Positions 1-5,353 of a DNA stretch of 5,759 nucleotides are shown piece after piece. The stretch covers positions 1 through 5,759 of the forward strand of contig DAISYG010000101.1 of the NCBI GenBank assembly GCA_036825435.1, written 5' to 3'. Source of the DNA: UBA931 sp036825435. Lineage in GTDB: Bacteria > Pseudomonadota > Gammaproteobacteria > Burkholderiales > Casimicrobiaceae. The position numbers were made by a program, and so were the translations under genes. The notes below the pieces were generated by a model. It was given only the letters and a program-made list of their open reading frames with translations, searched no databases and was not told where the DNA came from. How positions within the stretch are numbered: the first letter of the stretch is position 1; each line of letters begins with the position of its first letter.

Positions 1-157
1 CAAGCGGGAGAGGGGAGCGAGTTTTGGGCGCATGATTCCTGTTTGATTTGATTGATACGCTTTTCTACCACACCATTCAAGAGTATCTCCGCATCGTCCT
101 CACTTGCGAAAGCAAGGCTTTCTTGGCTCGCTTCTCCCGCTTGCAAGGAGCGAGTTT
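1..157. repeat. Two partial copies of a GC-rich palindromic repeat
   Basis: CAAGCGGGAGA at 1-11 recurs inverted at 133-143 (TCTCCCGCTTG). GGAGCGAGTTT at 14-24 recurs in direct orientation at 147-157. The right copy can fold: CTCGCTTCT (127-135) pairs with AGGAGCGAG (146-154), nine pairs including one G-T, around a 10-nt loop. The left copy looks like half of a palindrome of the type CTCTCCCGC-TTGCGGGAGAG, with its other half outside the window. Such short GC-rich palindromes are common as dispersed intergenic repeats in proteobacterial genomes. Whether this one is dispersed cannot be seen here. Confidence 0.5.
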
Positions 158-164
158 CTGGCAA
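1..164 (-). CDS. Possible TTG-started ORF after guaB, cut by the window edge
   Basis: Seventeen bases past the guaB stop codon on the minus strand is a TTG (162-164), preceded by AAGGAG (173-178) at 8 nt spacing. From it a frame stays open for 54 codons to the window edge, with no stop and no in-frame ATG. The predicted peptide begins PETRSLQAGEASQ and has an amphipathic stretch AEILLNGVVEKRINQIKQ around residues 25-42. I do not recognise it. Against it: a frame this long is open by chance fairly often, the start is not ATG, and the start and end of the frame run through the GC-rich repeat copies described for this stretch; QNSLPSPA is just what that repeat gives when translated. If real, it would be translated from the guaB transcript. 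Confidence 0.22.
   Translation of the reverse strand, partial: MPETRSLQAGEASQESLAFASEDDAEILLNGVVEKRINQIKQESCAQNSLPSPA
103..116. other. Small hairpin in the guaB 3' region
   Basis: CTTGC (103-107) and GCAAG (112-116) form a perfect 5-bp stem closed by GAAA on the plus strand, or TTTC on the minus strand, which is the strand of guaB mRNA. No T-run follows on the minus strand, so it is not a convincing intrinsic terminator. It lies inside the possible TTG-started frame. Confidence 0.35.
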
Positions 165-180
165 GCTGTGGTCTCCTTGA

Positions 181-1653
181 TCAACCCACCCAATAGTTGG
201 GAGCCTCCTTGACGATCTGCACATCGTGTACATGCGATTCGCGCATACCAGCCGAAGTGATTTCGACAAATTCGGCTTGCGTACGCAGTGCTTCAATATC
301 CTTGCAACCGCAGTAGCCCATCGCCGCACGCAGCCCGCCAATCAGTTGGTGGATGATGGCAGCCAACGGCCCTTTGTAGGGCACGCGCCCTTCAATACCT
401 TCGGGCACCAGTTTTTGTGCCGCTGCCGGATCGCCTTTTTCCAGTTCCTGAAAGTAGCGGTCTGAACTGCCCTGCTGCATCGCGCCGAGCGAACCCATGC
501 CACGGTAGGTTTTATACGAACGCCCCTGGAAAAGTTCGATCTCGCCCGGCGCTTCTTCCGCACCGGCGAACAGGCTGCCGAGCATCACGGCGGAAGCACC
601 CGCTGCAATCGCTTTGGCGATATCGCCCGAGTAGCGAATGCCGCCGTCGGCAATGATGGGAATGCCCGCGCTTTCTGCCGCTTCGTTGACGCGCATCAGC
701 GCAGAAATCTGCGGTACGCCGACACCGGCCACAATACGCGTGGTACAGATCGAACCGGGGCCGATACCAACTTTCACCGCATCTGCACCGTGATCAATCA
801 GCGCCTGTGCCGCTTCACGGGTAGCGATGTTGCCGCCGATCACTTCAATGTGCGGGAAACGCTTTTTCACCCAGGCAACGCGATCCAGCACGCCCTGCGA
901 ATGTCCGTGCGCCGTATCAACGCAAAGGACATCGACACCGGCTTCGATGAGCAGTTCTGCACGCCGTTCGTTGTCCGCTGCGACGCCAATCGCCGCGCCC
1001 ACGCGCAGACGCCCGTGTTCGTCTTTACAGGCGTTAGGGTGCTCGGTGGATTTGAGAATATCCTTGATGGTGATCAGACCGCGCAGTTCCATGGCGTCGT
1101 TCACCACCAGCACGCGCTCCAGCCGGTGCTCGTGCATCAGTCGTTTGGCACCTTCCAATTCGCTGCCTTCCATCACCGTGACCAGCTTGTCGCCACGCGT
1201 CATGATTTCGGAAACGGGCTGTTCCAGTCGCGTTTCAAAGCGCAGATCGCGGTTGGTCACAATGCCGACAACTTTGCCGTTATCGACAACCGGCAGCCCA
1301 GAGAATTTGTATTTTTTGGTCAGCGCCAACACGTCGCCAACTTTCATCGTCGGTGGAATCACGATCGGATCCTTGACGATGCCACTCTCGAAGCGCTTGA
1401 CCTTGGAAACCTTGTCCGCCTGCTCTTCGGGCGTCATGTTCTTGTGAAGAATGCCGATCCCGCCTTCCTGCGCAATGCTGATTGCCAGTCGCGTTTCGGT
1501 GACAGTATCCATCGCCGCTGACATGATGGGAACGTTCAGCTTGATGTTTCGTGTTAATCGCGTTTGAAGGGAAACTTCTCTCGGGACGACAACCGAATGG
1601 GCAGGTATCAGGAGAACGTCGTCAAATGTTAAAGCTTTATGAATGGGTCGCAT
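181..1653 (-). CDS. guaB: Inosine-5'-monophosphate dehydrogenase
   Basis: Cytoplasmic enzyme that oxidises IMP to XMP with NAD+, the first committed and rate-limiting step to guanine nucleotides; XMP is then aminated by GuaA. The 490-residue product has the normal bacterial length. Residues 1-92 and 210-490 form the TIM barrel, with two CBS modules (a Bateman domain, about 93-208) inserted. Visible landmarks: LTFDDVLLIP at 8-17, SAAMDTVTE at 45-53, the potassium and active-site loop GIGPGSICTT at 296-305 with catalytic Cys303, ADGGIRYSGD at 335-344, YRGMGSLGAM at 383-392, and the flap Arg399-Tyr400 that activates water. The start is the ATG at 1653, with GAGGA 10 nt upstream (1664-1668). A 32-residue upstream extension in the same frame is rejected because it is hydrophobic, unrelated to the family and overlaps the divergent gene. 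No guaA is visible; it may lie beyond the left edge. No broken motifs. Confidence 0.98.
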   Translation of the reverse strand: MRPIHKALTFDDVLLIPAHSVVVPREVSLQTRLTRNIKLNVPIMSAAMDTVTETRLAISIAQEGGIGILHKNMTPEEQADKVSKVKRFESGIVKDPIVIPPTMKVGDVLALTKKYKFSGLPVVDNGKVVGIVTNRDLRFETRLEQPVSEIMTRGDKLVTVMEGSELEGAKRLMHEHRLERVLVVNDAMELRGLITIKDILKSTEHPNACKDEHGRLRVGAAIGVAADNERRAELLIEAGVDVLCVDTAHGHSQGVLDRVAWVKKRFPHIEVIGGNIATREAAQALIDHGADAVKVGIGPGSICTTRIVAGVGVPQISALMRVNEAAESAGIPIIADGGIRYSGDIAKAIAAGASAVMLGSLFAGAEEAPGEIELFQGRSYKTYRGMGSLGAMQQGSSDRYFQELEKGDPAAAQKLVPEGIEGRVPYKGPLAAIIHQLIGGLRAAMGYCGCKDIEALRTQAEFVEITSAGMRESHVHDVQIVKEAPNYWVG

Positions 1654-1678
1654 GTGCGTCGATTCCTCGCAAAAGTGG

Positions 1679-1707
1679 ATTATACTCACGTTGTGGAAAC
1701 TCCCCAA
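1679..1707 (-). promoter_or_regulatory. Predicted sigma-70 promoter of guaB
   Basis: On the minus strand a perfect TATAAT -10 box (1679-1684) lies 17 bp from TTGGGG (1702-1707), which keeps the TTG of the consensus -35. Transcription would start near 1672, giving a leader of about 20 nt that just includes the GAGGA ribosome-binding site at 1664-1668. No purine-repressor-like operator was recognised. Confidence 0.65.
1681..1686 (+). promoter_or_regulatory. Possible -10 box for the DUF4124 gene
   Basis: TATACT on the plus strand matches the -10 consensus at five of six positions and overlaps the guaB -10 box by four bases on the opposite strand. No good -35 is present 16-18 bp upstream (GTCGAT at 17 bp), so it would be weak or activator-dependent. 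A start near 1693 would give a leader of about 47 nt. Confidence 0.4.
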
Positions 1708-1739
1708 GAGGCACAACAATAATTTCAGGAGCAACAAGC

Positions 1740-2216
1740 ATGAACACAACGTCTTTTATCCGAAATGTTTTCCTCGTCACGGCAGGTGTATTGCTGTGTT
1801 CGGGCGCTTCCGTCGCGGCGCTATACAAATCGGTTGATGAGAACGGCAACGTAACCTATTCCGACAAGCCGCCGATGACACCTAAAAGTGAGACAACCAC
1901 GAAAATGCGTAATGTTCCTCCGCCCGGTGACCCCGATGCCGCCAAGAAGCTGGTCAAGGAAGAAACCGCGTTTCAGGAACGCGTGAACGAACGCGAAGCG
2001 GCGGAAACCAAAGCGCAGGAAGATCGCCAGCAGCAAGCAGAAAAAGATCGCTTCTGCCGCGATGCACGCATGAACATCAATCAGTATCGGGATTCAGGAC
2101 ACCGTATTTATCGCGCTGGTGAAAAGCCGGGCGAGCGCGTGTTGATGGACAGCGCCGCGCGCGAGCAAGAAGCCAAACGCCTGGAAGAGGAAATGAAAAA
2201 AGCAGACTGCAAGTAA
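1740..2216 (+). CDS. Exported DUF4124-domain protein
   Basis: A 158-residue predicted periplasmic protein of unknown function. Residues 1-27 are a Sec signal peptide: Arg8, a hydrophobic core FLVTAGVLLC, then SGASVA with likely cleavage before ALYK. The Cys at 20 is not in a lipobox, as Leu precedes it, so it is probably not a lipoprotein. The mature N-terminus reads LYKSVDENGNVTYSDKPP (about 28-45), the hallmark of DUF4124, a small beta-rich module at the start of many proteobacterial envelope proteins. Residues 65-105 and 139-156 are highly charged, Glu/Lys/Arg/Gln-rich, and likely helical or coiled-coil. The mature chain has only two cysteines, Cys106 and Cys157, which could form a disulfide. 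The ATG at 1740 is chosen over a longer frame because AGGAG (1727-1731) lies 8 nt upstream and the signal peptide starts there. It is divergent from guaB and convergent with pepN, so probably monocistronic. Confidence 0.9.
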   Translation: MNTTSFIRNVFLVTAGVLLCSGASVAALYKSVDENGNVTYSDKPPMTPKSETTTKMRNVPPPGDPDAAKKLVKEETAFQERVNEREAAETKAQEDRQQQAEKDRFCRDARMNINQYRDSGHRIYRAGEKPGERVLMDSAAREQEAKRLEEEMKKADCK

Positions 2217-2230
2217 GCCAAAGAAAACCG

Positions 2231-2268
2231 AAACGCGGCGAACAAGGTACATGTCCGCCGCGTTTTTT
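2231..2268. terminator. Shared terminator between DUF4124 gene and pepN
   Basis: AAACGCGGCG (2231-2240) pairs perfectly with CGCCGCGTTT (2256-2265); inside the 15-nt loop, three more pairs are possible after one mismatch. On the plus strand six Ts (2263-2268) make a strong intrinsic terminator for the DUF4124 gene. On the minus strand the hairpin starts one base after the pepN stop codon and is followed by a broken T-rich tail (TTT, CGG, TTTT, C, TTT), so it can plausibly end pepN transcription as well. Confidence 0.88.
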
Positions 2269-4909
2269 ATTCAGCCAACATCTTGTCCAACAACTCGTTA
2301 ACTTCCGGCGAGCGTTCTTTTTGTCGCAGTTCTTGCAAAAGCATGAATGCTTGATTACGCTGCGGCACGCTCCATTTTTTCCACGAACGGAATGCGTTCA
2401 GCAACGTTGATGCGCTGTGCGGGTTACTGGCGTCGAGCACATCAATGTAGTGTGCCACCAGCCGATAGCCCTGCCCATCCTCGCGATGAAATATCGGAAA
2501 ATTGCGCAGTGCAAACGCGCCCAACAATGCACGTACGCGGTTCGGATTTTTCAATGTGAACATTGGATGTTCCGTCAACGTTTTCACTCGCGTCAAAGTG
2601 TCGTCGTTGTTGCGCGTGGCTTCCAGCGTAAACCATTTGTCGAGCACCAACGGATGATGGCGCCAACGTTGTGCGAAATCAGCATATAAATCACCGCGCA
2701 ACGGATCGCTGCTATCGCGAATGGCGCTTAATGCCGCGATGGTGTCGGTCATGTTGTTAGCGTGCTGATAAAGGTTCTCAGCCAATGCTAATGATGATGC
2801 ATTGTCATTGGCGCAAGCAACCGATAACGCATGAGCGGCCAAGCGACGATGTGCTTGTTGCTCGATTACTGGTGCGTAGGGTGTGTTCGCCGTGCATTCA
2901 CGTTGTTGATTAAATATTGTTTGCAATTCGTTCTGCAAACGATCCGCCAAAGTTTTCAGCAGGAATTGCCGTGCATTGATGAACGCATTGCAATCAAACG
3001 GCGCATAATCATCAACCAACGCAGCAAGATCGGGACAACTGAGCGCCAGCGCGCGCAGCATCGGATCGCTTTTTTCATCGTTGAGTAATGCAACGTAGAG
3101 CGCGAGAAAATTCTCCGAGACCTTCAACGTTTTTTGTTCACTCGCCACTTGTGCCAAATTTGCCAACTCTTGAACGAAACAACGTTGCATGGCGTCCCAA
3201 CGATTAACCGGATCGGTATCAAAGCGCGCCAAGCGTTGCAAATCGTTTTTGCTGTAATCGAACAACAAGCGCGCAGGCGCAGAACCGTCACGCAACAACG
3301 ATGGCACGACATTGGGCGGAACATCGCGGAAGACAAATGTTTGCTCTTGTTCATGCAAAACCAACACACGATTTTCTGGTGCGTCCTCATCGTTGTTTTG
3401 CCGCAGCGCCACATGCTTGCCCTCCTGATCCAGTAGCGCAAAACCTACCGGGATCACAAGCTCTTTTTTCACCGGTTGTCCGGGTGTCGGCGACGTGTGT
3501 TGCGCGAGTGTCAAGCGATATTCCTGTGTATCGTGTTGATATTCCGCACGGGCGCGAATTTCGGGCGTACCCGCCTGCGCATACCAGCGTTTGAACTGCG
3601 TCAAATCAACGCCGGACGCATCCTGCATCGCCTGCACAAAATCGTCGCACGTGACGGCTTGCCCATCGTGGCGTTCGAAATAAAGCCCCATGCCACGTTG
3701 GAAACCATCTTCGCCGAGTAGCGTATGTTGCATGCGGATCACTTCCGCACCTTTTTCATAGACGGTCGTCGTATAAAAATTATTGATTTCCTGGTATTCA
3801 TCGGGGCGCACCGGATGTGCGGTCGGCCCGGCATCTTCGGGAAACTGGCGACGACGGAGGAAATCAACCATCTGAATACGTTCGCTCGCTGCCGAACCCA
3901 TGTCTGATGAAAATTGCTGATCGCGGAAAACGGTCAGCCCTTCTTTCAACGACAATTGAAACCAGTCGCGACAGGTAATACGGTCACCTGTCCAGTTGTG
4001 AAAATACTCATGCGCGATCACGCTTTCAATCGAATGATAATCATCGTCGGTCGCTGTCTCTGGATCAGCAAGCACCAATGCACTGTTGAAAACGTTGAGT
4101 CCTTTATTTTCCATCGCGCCCATGTTGAAATCATCGGCGCAAAAAATCATGAAACGATTGAGATCATATTCGCGGCCATAACGTTCTTCGTCCCAACGCA
4201 TCGCGCGCTTGAGCGCGTTCATCGCATAAGTGCAGCGCGGAATATTTTCTTTTGTCGAATAGATTTCGAGATCAACGTGGCGACCGGAACAGGTGACAAA
4301 CTGATCGCGTAATACATCAAGATCACCGGCAACCAGCGCAAACAAATAACACGGCTTGGGGAACGGGTCGTTCCAAGTGGCAAAATGACGTTCGTCATCC
4401 AGCACACCCTGCTCAATAAGATTGCCGTTCGACAGCATCACCGGTTGCGTCTTCCGATCACCGCGAATCATCACCGTGAAACGCGTCAACACATCGGGGC
4501 GATCAGGAAAATAAGTGATACGACGAAAACCTTCCGCTTCGCACTGCGTACAAAACACACCGGACGACAAATACAAACCTTCCAGTTCGGTGTTGTCGGC
4601 GGGGACATGTCGCGTTTTCACCGTTATCGTTCCGCGTTCGCCCACGTTGAGAATGCGTAGCTGCACATCGGTAAGCTGATATTGCTCCGGTGTCAGTAAA
4701 ACATCATTCAGACGTACTTCCAACAACGTCTGTTTTTCGCCGTTCAGAACAAAATCCTGCGCCGCGTTCGCGTTTGGATTGCGCTCAAAGTGCAGCGTTG
4801 AAGTTACCTTCGTTGCCTGCGCATCAAGATCAAAGATCATCTCAAGACGCGGAACAAGAAAAGCCGGTGGACGATAATCAAGGCGATGACGAGTTATTGT
4901 GTGGGACAT
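2267..4909 (-). CDS. pepN: Aminopeptidase N (M1 family zinc metallopeptidase)
   Basis: Cytoplasmic broad-specificity aminopeptidase that removes N-terminal residues from peptides and takes part in late protein turnover. The 880-residue length fits the proteobacterial PepN group (E. coli 870). Landmarks sit at a constant +3 offset from E. coli PepN: TQCEAEGFR at 121-129 with Glu124, which binds the substrate amino group; the exopeptidase motif GAMEN at 264-268; HEYFHNW from 300, giving zinc ligands His300 and His304 and catalytic Glu301; third ligand Glu323 in LKEGLTVF; and Tyr384 in TVYEKGAEV, which stabilises the transition state. The beta-sandwich domain (about 450-550) and C-terminal helical domain follow and are intact. 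The ATG at 4909 is forced: an in-frame TGA lies at 4916-4918. Its ribosome-binding site is poor (GTGA or GAG at best), unlike its neighbours. The stop codon TAA lies in the T-tract of the facing terminator. It is downstream of the XRE gene on the same strand, with a hairpin between them. Confidence 0.97.
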   Translation of the reverse strand: MSHTITRHRLDYRPPAFLVPRLEMIFDLDAQATKVTSTLHFERNPNANAAQDFVLNGEKQTLLEVRLNDVLLTPEQYQLTDVQLRILNVGERGTITVKTRHVPADNTELEGLYLSSGVFCTQCEAEGFRRITYFPDRPDVLTRFTVMIRGDRKTQPVMLSNGNLIEQGVLDDERHFATWNDPFPKPCYLFALVAGDLDVLRDQFVTCSGRHVDLEIYSTKENIPRCTYAMNALKRAMRWDEERYGREYDLNRFMIFCADDFNMGAMENKGLNVFNSALVLADPETATDDDYHSIESVIAHEYFHNWTGDRITCRDWFQLSLKEGLTVFRDQQFSSDMGSAASERIQMVDFLRRRQFPEDAGPTAHPVRPDEYQEINNFYTTTVYEKGAEVIRMQHTLLGEDGFQRGMGLYFERHDGQAVTCDDFVQAMQDASGVDLTQFKRWYAQAGTPEIRARAEYQHDTQEYRLTLAQHTSPTPGQPVKKELVIPVGFALLDQEGKHVALRQNNDEDAPENRVLVLHEQEQTFVFRDVPPNVVPSLLRDGSAPARLLFDYSKNDLQRLARFDTDPVNRWDAMQRCFVQELANLAQVASEQKTLKVSENFLALYVALLNDEKSDPMLRALALSCPDLAALVDDYAPFDCNAFINARQFLLKTLADRLQNELQTIFNQQRECTANTPYAPVIEQQAHRRLAAHALSVACANDNASSLALAENLYQHANNMTDTIAALSAIRDSSDPLRGDLYADFAQRWRHHPLVLDKWFTLEATRNNDDTLTRVKTLTEHPMFTLKNPNRVRALLGAFALRNFPIFHREDGQGYRLVAHYIDVLDASNPHSASTLLNAFRSWKKWSVPQRNQAFMLLQELRQKERSPEVNELLDKMLAE

Positions 4910-4935
4910 GATGGTTCACGCTCATGTTGTTTTGG

Positions 4936-4955
4936 GGCGATGTATTTTTATCGCC
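4936..4955 (-). other. Hairpin in the pepN leader
   Basis: GGCGAT (4936-4941) and ATCGCC (4950-4955) form a perfect 6-bp stem with an 8-nt A/T-rich loop, ending 26 nt before the pepN ATG. No T-run follows on the minus strand, so it is not a terminator for that strand. Its CGGCG edge (minus strand, 4952-4956) can also pair with CGCCG (minus strand, 4987-4991) in the 3' arm of the preceding hairpin, which would allow two alternative folds. That switch is inferred. Confidence 0.4.
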
Positions 4956-4956
4956 G

Positions 4957-4962
4957 ATCATA
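4957..4962 (-). promoter_or_regulatory. Weak -10-like box ahead of pepN
   Basis: TATGAT on the minus strand matches the -10 consensus at five of six positions, but 17 bp upstream is CTACTT, inside the terminator stem, which is not a recognisable -35. It is the best promoter candidate seen between the terminator-like hairpin and pepN, and it is poor. pepN may instead depend on transcription from upstream. Confidence 0.2.
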
Positions 4963-5005
4963 AAAGATACGGCGCTATAAAGTAGCGCCGTATCGGTGGA
5001 AGCAT
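4958..5005 (-). CDS. Candidate 15-codon leader peptide ORF
   Basis: Three bases after the XRE stop codon the minus strand carries AAAGGAGG (5011-5018), nearly the full anti-Shine-Dalgarno complement. Five bases later is an ATG (5003-5005), opening a frame that reads MLPPIRRYFIAPYLL and ends at TGA (4958-4960). The frame covers the whole 12-bp hairpin and its U-tract (4962-4994), so a translating ribosome would melt the hairpin. The Pro-Pro-Ile-Arg-Arg start could slow ribosomes. That arrangement fits a leader peptide controlling readthrough into pepN, whose own ribosome-binding site is weak. Alternatives are a small coupled product of the XRE operon, the leftover start of a deleted gene, or coincidence. 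Expression is unproven. Confidence 0.4.
   Translation of the reverse strand: MLPPIRRYFIAPYLL
4962..4994 (-). terminator. Hairpin with U-tract between XRE gene and pepN
   Basis: On the minus strand GATACGGCGCTA (4983-4994) pairs perfectly with TAGCGCCGTATC (4966-4977) around a 5-nt loop, followed by TTTT (4962-4965). The 12-bp GC-rich stem is very stable, while the four-base T-run is short, so termination may be partial. It lies 26 nt after the XRE stop and 52 nt before the pepN start. On the plus strand no T-run follows it. Confidence 0.7.
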
Positions 5006-5010
5006 TGGTG

Positions 5011-5018
5011 CCTCCTTT
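5011..5018 (-). promoter_or_regulatory. Near-perfect Shine-Dalgarno after the XRE stop
   Basis: AAAGGAGG on the minus strand is the strongest ribosome-binding site in the window, yet the only ATG at proper spacing (5 nt) opens the 15-codon frame at 4958-5005. It is too far from the pepN ATG to serve it. Confidence 0.55.
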
Positions 5019-5020
5019 GA

Positions 5021-5353
5021 TTATTCTGCGGTGTCTTCTTCACCATCTTCTTCAAGCTCGTAGTCTTTCCACTTGCTTTTCACTGTGCGGCTCAGGCTAC
5101 GATAAAGATCGGGCTGATTGGTTTTCAGATGCTTGATGATCTCATAATCGACTCGTTTGATTTGGCTCAGGTCAATCTGTTCAACGTGCACCAGACGCAA
5201 TAATTCGCGTACCGGTTTCGGCATCGAGCGACCACTCTCGTAGCGGGAACCACCACTTTGAGTAACGCCGACCTGAGACCAGAAGCGCTCCTGGTTCATG
5301 CCACGGCGAAGACGAATTTCGCGCGGGTTTAAAGTTGTATCATTATTTTTCAC
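5021..5353 (-). CDS. Small XRE-family helix-turn-helix DNA-binding protein
   Basis: A 110-residue predicted cytoplasmic DNA-binding protein; target unknown. Residues 9-62 form a Cro/C1-type five-helix domain: REIRLRRGMNQERFWSQVGV with helix 2 at about 20-28, then TQSGGSRYESG (31-41) as the recognition helix, then the RSMPKPVRELLRLVHV helix. Residues 64-95 are a basic linker, and the tail (99-110) is strongly acidic, ELEEDGEEDTAE. There is no peptidase or ligand domain. The start is GTG at 5351-5353, with AAGGA 8 nt upstream; an in-frame TGA at 5357-5359 excludes anything longer, and the first internal Met (19) would cut into the fold. No antitoxin- or phage-type partner gene is visible next to it. 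A short AT palindrome, AAATTAAATTT (5371-5381), just upstream could be an autoregulatory site, but this is a guess. I cannot name the gene. Confidence 0.85.
   Translation of the reverse strand: MKNNDTTLNPREIRLRRGMNQERFWSQVGVTQSGGSRYESGRSMPKPVRELLRLVHVEQIDLSQIKRVDYEIIKHLKTNQPDLYRSLSRTVKSKWKDYELEEDGEEDTAE

Noticed and set aside
1..33. ATG-started minus-strand frame at 31-33 reading MRPKLAPLSRL
   Set aside because: The purine-rich site is only about three bases from the ATG, and the frame is simply translated repeat sequence; too short to judge.
790..1521. 243-codon plus-strand frame opposite guaB
   Set aside because: It lies entirely antisense to a certain gene; its length follows from the codon bias of guaB, and it has no recognisable domain.
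1551..1739. Longer start for the DUF4124 gene at 1551
   Set aside because: It would overlap the guaB 5' end and bury the signal peptide; AGGAG at 1727-1731 fixes the start at 1740.
1654..1749. N-terminal extension of guaB giving 522 residues from an ATG at 1749
   Set aside because: The added 32 residues do not resemble IMP dehydrogenase, they overlap the divergent gene's start and both promoters, and the ATG at 1653 has a good ribosome-binding site and the family's usual start.
1797..1799. DUF4124 protein as a lipoprotein using Cys20
   Set aside because: The residues before the cysteine are Val-Leu-Leu rather than a lipobox ending in Gly, Ala or Ser; an ordinary signal peptidase I site follows.
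4690..4911. Plus-strand frame of 73 codons, and many others opposite pepN
   Set aside because: Antisense shadows of an intact, well-conserved enzyme with no domain or start signal of their own.
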